A stretch of 64,000 nucleotides of DNA from Desulfocucumis palustris. GTDB taxonomy: Bacteria > Bacillota > Desulfotomaculia > Desulfotomaculales > Desulfocucumaceae. The stretch is from contig NZ_BFAV01000130.1 in the NCBI RefSeq assembly GCF_002933875.1, positions 55,082 to 119,081 of the forward strand, in the 5' to 3' direction. A program made the position numbers and the translations under genes. Below are positions 38,271 through 45,173 of the stretch, one piece after another. A model generated the notes under the pieces. The model searched no databases and was not told the DNA's origin. It saw only the letters and a program-made list of their open reading frames with translations. Position 1 is the first letter of the stretch. The number at the start of each line of letters is the position of its first letter.

Positions 38271-39290
38271 TTACTTAACCTGCGCCACGGATCCTTTTTT
38301 TATGGAATCATTAACCGCCAGTGCCACCTGCACGGCCTTTAAACCCTCCAGCGAGCCTACCACGGGTTTTCTTCCCTCCAATATGCAATCCACAAAATGC
38401 CGGGCCTCGGTTACATAGGCGTGCACGAATCGATCCGTAAAGGAAGGGGCTGCCGGATAAGTCATGTGTTTATCGGCCTTTCCGGTAATCACATCCAGGT
38501 GCCTGACATTTCCAATCATTATTATTCCCTCGTCACCTACCACTTCCACCCTGGCGTCATAACCGTATTTAATATTCAGCAAGCCGTCTATGGACCCCAA
38601 AGCCCCGTTTTCGAATTCAGCGGTAACAACCAGGGTATCGTTAATCATTTTCCCGCCGCAGGATTTTGCCACTTCCACGGACGATAAAATGCCGGCCCTG
38701 GCAAAGACGCTTTTAATATCCGAATCAAGCAGCCACTGTATGCTGTCGTAATCATGGGAGCATAACTCAAAGGAAATATCCCCGCAGGCGTCGGGATCGG
38801 AACCCCAGCCCGGCACCGGCGGCAGGCCGGGATCCCGCCCCGTGGACCTTACAAAAACGGGCCGCCCGATGGTCCCTGCTTTAATTTTCTCCTTCGCCGT
38901 CACGAAGGCTTCATCAAAGCGGCGCATAAAGGCAACCTGAAAAACCACGCCGGCCTTTTCCGCCGCCTGGTGTATGGCCAGGGCATCATCCAGGGTTAGG
39001 GCCAGGGGCTTCTCGCATAAAACATGCTTGCCCGCGGCCAATGCCGCCAGGGAGATTTCCTTATGGGTGAAAACCGGGGTGCAAATACATAACGCGTCAA
39101 CCCTGTCATCCTCTATTAAATCCTGGTATTTTCCAAAGGCCGCGGCGCCGTATTGTCCGGCCAGTCTCCCGGCCAATTCCGGGTTTTCATCAGCCACGGC
39201 GACAACTCTGGATTTGGCTGTATGCCCGGCGAAATTTACCGCGTGCAACTGGCCCATCCTGCCCGCGCCCACAATTCCGATTCCTACCAT
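38271..39290 (-). CDS. Gfo/Idh/MocA family dehydrogenase
   Basis: About 339 residues: a Rossmann domain with GIVGAGRMGQLHAVN, the EKPLALTLDDA motif with the family's conserved Lys, and the large beta-sheet substrate domain. Members oxidise myo-inositol (IolG), scyllo-inositol, glucose or 1,5-anhydrofructose, or make 3-keto sugars. GDISFELCSHDYDSIQWLLDSD resembles the inositol 2-dehydrogenase DxxxHDxD region, which makes an inositol or keto-sugar step plausible. ATG 39288-39290 follows GGAGG. It lies between the binding-protein gene and the ATPase gene, tying it to the transported substrate. Confidence 0.88.
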   Translation of the reverse strand: MVGIGIVGAGRMGQLHAVNFAGHTAKSRVVAVADENPELAGRLAGQYGAAAFGKYQDLIEDDRVDALCICTPVFTHKEISLAALAAGKHVLCEKPLALTLDDALAIHQAAEKAGVVFQVAFMRRFDEAFVTAKEKIKAGTIGRPVFVRSTGRDPGLPPVPGWGSDPDACGDISFELCSHDYDSIQWLLDSDIKSVFARAGILSSVEVAKSCGGKMINDTLVVTAEFENGALGSIDGLLNIKYGYDARVEVVGDEGIIMIGNVRHLDVITGKADKHMTYPAAPSFTDRFVHAYVTEARHFVDCILEGRKPVVGSLEGLKAVQVALAVNDSIKKGSVAQVK

Positions 39291-39332
39291 TCGCAAAAAC
39301 CTCCGTCCTTAAAATTTTACCCTTAAGGCTGT

Positions 39333-39362
39333 AAGGTGGCGGGTGTTCCAACCCGCCACCTT
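39333..39362. promoter_or_regulatory. Intercistronic hairpin after the binding-protein gene
   Basis: A perfect 12-bp stem (AAGGTGGCGGGT with its complement) and a six-base loop lie eight bases past the binding-protein stop, without a following T run. Such hairpins protect the upstream mRNA and let the binding protein be made in excess over the membrane components. Confidence 0.7.
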
Positions 39363-39369
39363 CCTTAAA

Positions 39370-40455
39370 TTAGAAACCCGCATCGGGATTATAATACTGA
39401 TCGACGTTTTCTTTATTAATGGCCACCGGAGGAGTGTAGTAAATTTCCGGGAATGAATTGTCGCCCTTTAATGCTTTAAGGCCAACTTCCACCGCTGTCT
39501 TTCCGATTATGGCGGGGTTATTCATGCCCGTGGCCCCATATTTGCCTTCCTTAATCAACGCCAGGGCTTCCTTCTGCCCGTCCGCGGCGGCCACAACAAG
39601 AATCTGGTTTTCTTTCTTGGCTTCTTTGATGGCTTCCAGCGCACCCAGGGCCATGCTGTCATTTTCCGTAATCAGCACATTGATATCCGGGTTGGCCACA
39701 AGAATGTCTTCCATTGCCTTCAGACCGCCCTCATGGGCCCAGTTGCCCCAGCCCTGGGCGACAATCTGGAATTTGGCGTCAGAAATATTGGACTTGCCTG
39801 TATTTTTAAGCTGTTCTTCAACCTCCTGGGCGCCTTTTGCCGCCTGCTCATCCGATATCTCTTTGCCCAGGGCCTGATTCTGCCCGAATATAACCCCGGC
39901 AAAAACACCGTCACGCCTGGCCTGTCCCACCGGGTTGCCCTGGGCCCCGCTTATGAGGGCGGCTTTAATCGGTTTGCCCTTGAGCTGCCCGGCCAGCCAT
40001 TTGCCCACCAGCTTGCCGTTCTCGTCATTATTGGATTGTATGGTGGTGACCACCGGAGCCGAGGGGTCAATTGAACTATCCACTTCAATAACCGGCACTC
40101 CCGCCTCTTTGGCCTGTTTAACCGCGGGTACGGCGCCCACAGGGTCCTTGGCGTTCAATATAAGCAAATCGATTTGCTGTGCCAATAAGTCCTCAACATC
40201 GGCCAGCTGCTTGTTAATATTGTCCTGGGCGTCCACGCTGATGAATTTGCAACCCTGGGCTTCCGCCTCTTTCTTGGCCGCATTGACGATCTCCACAAAA
40301 TAAGGGGCTCCCAAGGTATACTGCGAGAAGCCAATCACTATTTGTTTTTCCGAGTCCTTTCCGGTTTCCTTCGATTGCTCACCGCCGCCGCAACCGGCCA
40401 GTAACACTCCCATCATCATTAAAGACACGGCCAGCGCAAAAAATCTCTTTTTCAT
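39370..40455 (-). CDS. Sugar ABC transporter substrate-binding lipoprotein
   Basis: About 361 residues. A signal peptide ends in a lipobox (VLLAGC) with the lipidated Cys at about residue 21, then a type I periplasmic binding fold of the ribose/galactose-binding (Peripla_BP_4) family, starting IVIGFSQYTLGAPYFVEIV. VSVDAQDN-like text (ISVDAQDNINKQLADVEDLL) and LVVAAADGQKEAL are typical. ATG 40453-40455 follows AAGGAGG. It determines the substrate of the cluster; aromatic and polar pocket residues suggest a hydroxylated small molecule but not which one. Confidence 0.93.
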   Translation of the reverse strand: MKKRFFALAVSLMMMGVLLAGCGGGEQSKETGKDSEKQIVIGFSQYTLGAPYFVEIVNAAKKEAEAQGCKFISVDAQDNINKQLADVEDLLAQQIDLLILNAKDPVGAVPAVKQAKEAGVPVIEVDSSIDPSAPVVTTIQSNNDENGKLVGKWLAGQLKGKPIKAALISGAQGNPVGQARRDGVFAGVIFGQNQALGKEISDEQAAKGAQEVEEQLKNTGKSNISDAKFQIVAQGWGNWAHEGGLKAMEDILVANPDINVLITENDSMALGALEAIKEAKKENQILVVAAADGQKEALALIKEGKYGATGMNNPAIIGKTAVEVGLKALKGDNSFPEIYYTPPVAINKENVDQYYNPDAGF

Positions 40456-40530
40456 AATTTTCCTCCTTCGAGCCATTTTTTAATACACTGTAAAATTAGC
40501 GATAACCTCCCCTTCTTTTACATCACCTCC

Positions 40531-41550
40531 CTAGTTTACCAGTAATAAAACTTTGAAAGCGTTTTCTTTATTCGTTTCTATATAGTTAAACGCTTCCACA
40601 ACCTCCTTCAATTTAAATGTTTTGCTGAGCAAGGGCCTTAGCTTCACCCTTTCCTCCGCCACCAATTGCTGGGCCTTTATAAAATCCGGCCTCATGTACA
40701 TTAAATCCCCCACCAGCTCAAGCTCCCGATCCTGGATTAAACCAAGCGGCAGTGGAATATCGCCGCTGCTCACACCCACAATAACAATCCTGCCGCCCTT
40801 CCTTGCCGTATGGATGGCGGCGTTAACCGTGTTCGCCGCCCCGACGCACTCCAGTATCACATCGGGACCGTCCGGCAAAAGCCTGTTGACAGCCGTATCC
40901 AGGGGTTCCCTGCTAACGTTGATTGTATGATCGGCTCCCAATTGTCCGGCCATATCCAGCCTGCCGTCAATAACGTCCGCCACTATCACCCCGGCCCCCA
41001 TGGCTTTAGCCGCCTGCAACACCATCAGCCCTATGGTTCCGGCGCCGATAACCACCGCCGTTTGGCCGGCTTTAAGCCGGGCTTTTTCCGCGGCGTGCAC
41101 CCCCACTGCCAGGGGCTCCACCATGGCTCCCTCCTCAAAGGTCAGCTTGGGGTCAAGTTTAATCACTTTTTGCTCCGGCACGGCGATATATTCCGAAAAG
41201 GCGCCGTCGCTTTGGCAGCCCATTACCTTTAATTCATTGCAGATGTTATATCTGTCATGACGGCAGTTGTAACATTTGCCGCAGACCAGCGAAGGTTCGA
41301 CAATAACCCTGTCCCCCTTCTGCCATTTGCCCGCCGCATTCGCTCTTATTTCTTCTATAACCCCTGAAAATTCATGCCCCGGCACAACGGGACAACTGAT
41401 AAAAGGATGTTTGCCGTAATAGGCGTGAATATCCGAACCGCATATGCCGCACACCTTTACTTTAATCAATACTTCGTTTTCCTTGATATCCGGCAGCGGA
41501 ACGTCTTCAATCCTGAACTGTCCGGGCTGAACCAGGTTTGCTCTAAGCAT
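40531..41550 (-). CDS. Zinc-dependent alcohol (polyol) dehydrogenase 2
   Basis: About 339 residues, same superfamily as the enzyme at 29069. CGICGSDIHAYYGKHPF and GHEFSGVIEE hold the catalytic zinc ligands, CGKCYNCRHDRYNIC the structural zinc, and VIGAGTIGLMVLQAAKAMGAG the NAD loop. It resembles sorbitol, galactitol-1-phosphate and L-threonine dehydrogenases and the IolM type of inositol enzyme. ATG 41548-41550 follows AAGGGGAGG. It is the first gene after the GntR gene and has its own upstream region with candidate operators. Confidence 0.87.
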   Translation of the reverse strand: MLRANLVQPGQFRIEDVPLPDIKENEVLIKVKVCGICGSDIHAYYGKHPFISCPVVPGHEFSGVIEEIRANAAGKWQKGDRVIVEPSLVCGKCYNCRHDRYNICNELKVMGCQSDGAFSEYIAVPEQKVIKLDPKLTFEEGAMVEPLAVGVHAAEKARLKAGQTAVVIGAGTIGLMVLQAAKAMGAGVIVADVIDGRLDMAGQLGADHTINVSREPLDTAVNRLLPDGPDVILECVGAANTVNAAIHTARKGGRIVIVGVSSGDIPLPLGLIQDRELELVGDLMYMRPDFIKAQQLVAEERVKLRPLLSKTFKLKEVVEAFNYIETNKENAFKVLLLVN

Positions 41551-41617
41551 ATTTGTCCTCCCCTTGGGCATCACAATGTGTTTGAATATTTTTACATTAT
41601 GACATACTCTTATATTA

Positions 41618-41629
41618 ATGTTATGTTGT
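41618..41629. promoter_or_regulatory. Candidate GntR site upstream of dehydrogenase 2
   Basis: The minus strand reads ACAACATAACAT; the equivalent ACAACATGACAT lies upstream of the first cluster gene at 44517-44528. A further ACATTATGACAT is at about 41593-41604. Repetition at the cluster's two unit starts suggests a regulator site. Confidence 0.4.
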
Positions 41630-41674
41630 TATTACATCTCAGGGCGTGAAAAACAGCCCCTTGACTTTACCGGC

Positions 41675-42418
41675 TTACCTGCGCAGCTCAATGGTGAACT
41701 GGCTTCTATCGCCGCGGTAGCGGGCTATGGAAAATTCAATGGGCTTGTCAAACTGGTTCCAGGCAACCGTTTTGGACAATTGTATCGGTTCGCCCTCTTC
41801 AACCCCCAGCAGGCCGGCGTCTTCCTCGTTGGCCGCCTCAACTTCCAAAATCCTCCTGGCCCTGCATACTTTTATTCCATAATGTTTTTCCAGGGTTTCG
41901 TACAGCGATTTATTGGTAAGATCATGTTTATCCAGGGCAGGGCAATTTTTCTGCGGCAAATAAGTGGTTACCACCACTATCGGCTCTCCGTTGATGAAAC
42001 GCAGCCTTTCCAAACAGAAAACAGATTCATCCATCCCCAGGGAAAGGTGAGCGGCCACTGCCTTGGACGCGGACGCGACCTTTAAATTTAATACCCTGGT
42101 GCTGTCCTTTAATCCCTTCTGCCGCATTTCCTCCGTAAAGCTCATAAGTTTTTGAATAAAATCCTGCTCAATTTTAGGGGCGGAAACAAAGGTGCCCTTT
42201 CCCTTGATGCGGTGCAGCAGCCCCTCCCGCACCAGCTCGTTAATAGCCTGGCGCACCGTTGGCCTGCTGACGCTGAATCTTTCACAAAGTTCATTTTCAG
42301 AGGGAAAGGCGTCACCGGCTTGATATTGCCCGCCTTCAATCTGCTGGCGGAAGAACTGCATAAGCTGGTAATAAAGAGGAATACGCGGGTCCATGTTCAG
42401 GCCTTCCTGAATACTCAT
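41675..42418 (-). CDS. GntR/HutC family transcriptional regulator with UTRA domain
   Basis: A 247-residue regulator. Residues 8-75 form the GntR winged helix (IPLYYQLMQFFRQQIEGG, FPSENELCERFSVSRPTVRQA, GLLHRIKGKGTFV) and 95-240 the UTRA ligand-binding domain, which typically binds a sugar phosphate or related pathway intermediate. It lies within the cluster between the AroE-like and dehydrogenase genes and has its own promoter with a dyad over the start point. Most likely it represses the cluster until an intermediate binds. Confidence 0.93.
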   Translation of the reverse strand: MSIQEGLNMDPRIPLYYQLMQFFRQQIEGGQYQAGDAFPSENELCERFSVSRPTVRQAINELVREGLLHRIKGKGTFVSAPKIEQDFIQKLMSFTEEMRQKGLKDSTRVLNLKVASASKAVAAHLSLGMDESVFCLERLRFINGEPIVVVTTYLPQKNCPALDKHDLTNKSLYETLEKHYGIKVCRARRILEVEAANEEDAGLLGVEEGEPIQLSKTVAWNQFDKPIEFSIARYRGDRSQFTIELRR

Positions 42419-42461
42419 TTTTTCTCCACCTTCATCCTGTACATTTCAATATAAAACAATA

Positions 42462-42481
42462 GTTACATAACCGGTATTATA
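42462..42481 (-). promoter_or_regulatory. Promoter and dyad of the GntR gene
   Basis: A consensus -10 (TATAAT on the minus strand, 42476-42481) is followed by the 10-base dyad GTTATGTAAC (42462-42471) at the expected start point. The -35 is weak. This geometry fits autorepression. Confidence 0.45.
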
Positions 42482-42543
42482 ATAACATTCTTTATACTAT
42501 TAAAAATTTATTTTCTTTTCTTAATTATTCCTGCCGCTAATTC

Positions 42544-43488
42544 TTATTTTCTTATTTCCGCCGCAATATTTTCAAGCCTTTGGAAGGTTCCGTCATCAAT
42601 CTCCAGATGAAAAACCTCGGCGATTACCTGTGTCCAGCCATATAAAAAGTATTTCCAGCCGTCCTCCACCCAAAGGCCCTTTGCATCTTTTTGCCCCAGG
42701 GCCTGGTCCATAAACTTCAAATCGCCGCGGTAATTAATCTCCCACACCAGGCTGTCAGCAGGGAAATCACACCTGTCGGTCAAAGGGGAACCGGGCCTGT
42801 CCTTACCAAGGCCGGTGGCGTTAACTATCAGGGAATGCGGTTTTAAAGCTTTCAGGATAATATCGTTTTGCCGCGGCTCCGGTGTTAAATGATACTCCAC
42901 CGGCACCTCGGGGTTAATCTCCTTGATAATCCCGGCAATATTCTCCAATCTTGGCTGGCTGCGGTTGCTGATAATCAACTTTGAAGGAATATTGCCGCCT
43001 TTGTTTTTATTAATAAGATACGCGCTCATTGCTATGGCGGAGCCCCCCGCCCCCATGATAAAGACTTCCCCGCCATGTTCCTTCCAGTAATTGGGGGGCA
43101 CAAAGGACTCCAGGGCCAGCCCGCTGGATATCGGGTCTTTGGCATGTCCTTTCAGCCGGCCGTTTTCCTTGGAAATGCAGGAAAGTTCCCCGAACATCGC
43201 TGCGTAGGGGTCATGATATTCGAACATATCCCGGGCAGCATTGTATAAATCTATCTTGTGGGTGGTTACAAGGGCGCCCAGGGATAATTCATCGTTTTTT
43301 ATAAAGTCAACCACTTCGCGGTAAACACCGGCATCGGCGTGAATAGCGATATCTATGCCTACAATTGCGGCATCCAAACCCATATCTTTGGCCCAGAGAG
43401 GAAACACCTTCATAATAGATGATTTGGTTGTGGTAACCCCTATAAAATACATGGTCGGCACTGTGGCTTTATCAGGTAGGGCGAACAA
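42544..43488 (-). CDS. Shikimate/quinate dehydrogenase-like (AroE fold) oxidoreductase
   Basis: About 314 residues, somewhat longer than AroE. LVTTHKIDLYNAA keeps the AroE catalytic Lys but not the usual P of TxPHK; GHAKDPISSGLAL keeps the catalytic Asp but replaces the GxNTDGxG substrate block; the nucleotide loop is IMGAGGSAIAMSAYL with SNRS, typical of NADP-using members. It is therefore probably a dehydrogenase of another cyclic or hydroxylated acid or cyclitol, not a biosynthetic AroE. TTG 43486-43488 after AAAGGA is preferred. It starts at the stop codon of the phosphotriesterase-family gene, so the two are translationally coupled. Confidence 0.75.
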   Translation of the reverse strand: MFALPDKATVPTMYFIGVTTTKSSIMKVFPLWAKDMGLDAAIVGIDIAIHADAGVYREVVDFIKNDELSLGALVTTHKIDLYNAARDMFEYHDPYAAMFGELSCISKENGRLKGHAKDPISSGLALESFVPPNYWKEHGGEVFIMGAGGSAIAMSAYLINKNKGGNIPSKLIISNRSQPRLENIAGIIKEINPEVPVEYHLTPEPRQNDIILKALKPHSLIVNATGLGKDRPGSPLTDRCDFPADSLVWEINYRGDLKFMDQALGQKDAKGLWVEDGWKYFLYGWTQVIAEVFHLEIDDGTFQRLENIAAEIRK

Positions 43489-43489
43489 A

Positions 43490-44476
43490 TTAATCAATCC
43501 TTTCTTTTATAGTCAGCGCCATTGCTGGATTGGTTTTTGTCATTTTTTCAATATGCCTGGATGGTATCCCACGTTTATACAGCTGTTTAATAAATGTCCT
43601 TAAAATATAATCAAGTCCTATATCTCCCCCATAACTCTTCATGCGCTCCCTGGTGACATCCAGACCCAATAAAATTCTGTCTTCGAAACCATTTTCAATC
43701 ATCCTCAAAATCAGCCCGGCCTCTTCCTCATCCGAATGATATTTAAATCTGCCAATGGTATCGTACTCCACAAACACTCCGGTTTCAGCCACCCGGCGGT
43801 GATAATCAAAATTGTCGGCCCTCCTGTCCAGGTGGCAAATAATAATCGAATCGGACGGCACTCCGTGGTCCCTAAGCAGTCTTATTACCTCCAGCGCGCC
43901 CCGCCCCAGCTCCGTGTGGCACATAACAGGCGCCCCTGTTGCCCTGGAGGCCCGGGCTGCTGCTGTTAGCAGGCCTTTATAAGCTTCGGTTAATTTTTCA
44001 CTATCCAGGGCAGTCTTTATAATACCCGCCTTCGCCGGGATTTTTTGCCCGGGCAACTCATTGTCCCCGTCTATGTACATGCCGGTTTTGATTTCTTCGA
44101 TTAATAAGCCGGCGAAAGTATCCCCGGGGACATGGTGTATCCAGTGGGAGTCGGGATAAAAAACCAGTTTATGAAACCCCGTTGAAGCGATAATATTGAC
44201 TCCCGTTGCCTGTGACGCCTCAACCAGTCTGCCGGCCATCCTGCCGCAGGCAAGGGGCTGCGCATCCACCAGGGATACCCCGCCGTGTTTTTTATATAAA
44301 AGCAATTCATTAACGGTTAAATCATAATCATCCAGCCGCAGTGCGGGATTTATCTTTTCGGAATGACCGGCGGCTATGAATAAATGCTCATGGCACTGGC
44401 AGTAGCCAAGCTTTTCCGTAGGCACCAATCCCAGCACCGTACTTATTTCCCGCCCAGCAACAACATTATTTGCCAA
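43490..44476 (-). CDS. Phosphotriesterase-family (PHP/PTE) metal hydrolase, probable lactonase
   Basis: About 328 residues with all binuclear-metal ligands of the PTE family: CHEHLF near the start, the bridging Lys in AKAGIIKTA, His in APVMCHTE and IIICHLD, and the catalytic Asp in LLGLDVTRE. Characterised bacterial relatives next to sugar genes hydrolyse sugar lactones or phospho-furanose lactones, so ring opening of an oxidised sugar is the best guess. True organophosphate hydrolysis is unlikely. TTG 44474-44476 with GGAAGGTG upstream is taken as the start; the frame is open to a GTG at 44497. It is the first gene of the cluster. Confidence 0.82.
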   Translation of the reverse strand: MANNVVAGREISTVLGLVPTEKLGYCQCHEHLFIAAGHSEKINPALRLDDYDLTVNELLLYKKHGGVSLVDAQPLACGRMAGRLVEASQATGVNIIASTGFHKLVFYPDSHWIHHVPGDTFAGLLIEEIKTGMYIDGDNELPGQKIPAKAGIIKTALDSEKLTEAYKGLLTAAARASRATGAPVMCHTELGRGALEVIRLLRDHGVPSDSIIICHLDRRADNFDYHRRVAETGVFVEYDTIGRFKYHSDEEEAGLILRMIENGFEDRILLGLDVTRERMKSYGGDIGLDYILRTFIKQLYKRGIPSRHIEKMTKTNPAMALTIKERID

Positions 44477-44499
44477 TTTTTTGGGGCACCTTCCCACTT

Positions 44500-44530
44500 A
44501 TTATACTAACATGCTTATGTCATGTTGTAA
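44500..44530 (-). promoter_or_regulatory. Promoter and operator-like dyad of the sugar cluster
   Basis: TATAAT (44500-44505, minus strand) is the -10, and AACATG-N7-CATGTT (44508-44526) is an inverted repeat directly upstream of it, overlapping TTATGTCATGTTGTAA. A repressor bound here would block polymerase. The -35 is not clear. Between this site and the DUF896 gene about 350 bases hold only AT-rich then GC-rich sequence without a convincing gene. Confidence 0.5.
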
Positions 44531-44884
44531 GCTTGTTAACTTGTAATTATAAGTTCTGTCAAAAAAACAAAACTCCTTCATAAAAATAAAAAAATTTTTA
44601 ACAATTTTCTAATATTTTTTTGCCCATAAAACCGCCCCCGGGAAAAGGGAATATTGCCCGGCGGCAGCAGCGGCCGGTGCCGCCGGGGCTATCCCGCACC
44701 TGGCGGCGCGCCGCGCCATTACCTCCTCTTGATTTGTGGCACTGCCTGCGGGTATATTGTAGAGGAAAGCCTGTATGAGGAGAATAAAAACCATAAGCCC
44801 CGGCGCGCAAACCATTTCCATTTACGCCGGCGCCGCGCCAAAGGAGCGGGATGTGGGTTGTAAAGAAAATAAGGGGGAATATAC

Positions 44885-45136
44885 TTGATAATAACCAAGG
44901 AACTGGTGGACAGAATCAACTATCTGGCTCGCAAGCAAAGAGACGGCGGGCTAAACGACGACGAGAGATATGAGCAGAAAAAGCTCCGGGAGCTTTACCT
45001 GGAGGGAATACGCGCCCAGCTGGTGGACGCCCTGGATTCCATGGGCATCAAGCCCAGGAAGAATAACACCCGGCAAAACAATGGCCATCACAGGGGTTGC
45101 GGCTGCGCCCACTGCAATGATTTGGAACAGCACTAA
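44885..45136 (+). CDS. DUF896 (UPF0291/YnzC-like) protein with Cys/His-rich tail
   Basis: An 83-residue protein on the plus strand. Residues 1-58 are the DUF896 helical hairpin (LVDRINYLARKQRDGGLNDDE, then QKKLRELYLEGIRAQL). In Bacillus YnzC is part of the SOS-induced yneA operon, with unknown function. The tail adds NGHHRGCGCAHCNDLEQH, three Cys and several His that could hold a metal; ordinary members end near residue 75 without it. TTG start after AAGGGGGAA. A bidirectional terminator follows. Confidence 0.88.
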   Translation: MIITKELVDRINYLARKQRDGGLNDDERYEQKKLRELYLEGIRAQLVDALDSMGIKPRKNNTRQNNGHHRGCGCAHCNDLEQH

Positions 45137-45173
45137 AAAAAACGACCCGCCCGTTACAGGCGGGCCGTTTTTT
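45135..45173. terminator. Bidirectional Rho-independent terminator
   Basis: ACGACCCGCCCG-TTACA-GGCGGGCCGT is flanked by AAAAAAAA on the left and TTTTTTATT on the right, so it serves both the plus-strand DUF896 gene and the minus-strand synthetase gene that converge here. Confidence 0.9.

Noticed and set aside
43490..44476. Organophosphate-degrading phosphotriesterase
   Set aside because: Metal ligands are conserved across the whole superfamily; sugar-gene context points to a lactonase or related hydrolase.
26373..44530. Assignment of the cluster to a known myo-inositol pathway (Bacillus iol or the Thermotoga type)
   Set aside because: IolE, IolD, IolB and the Thermotoga epimerase/hydrolase partners are missing; only the Gfo/Idh, Zn-ADH, kinase and aldolase steps overlap. 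Inositol remains possible as a substrate but is not shown.
44598..44821. Two overlapping small minus-strand ORFs upstream of the sugar cluster
   Set aside because: The strong GAGGAGG lies only two bases before an internal ATG, the longer frames lack ribosome sites, and the sequence is a low-complexity Ala-rich run from GC-rich DNA. A real small peptide cannot be excluded.
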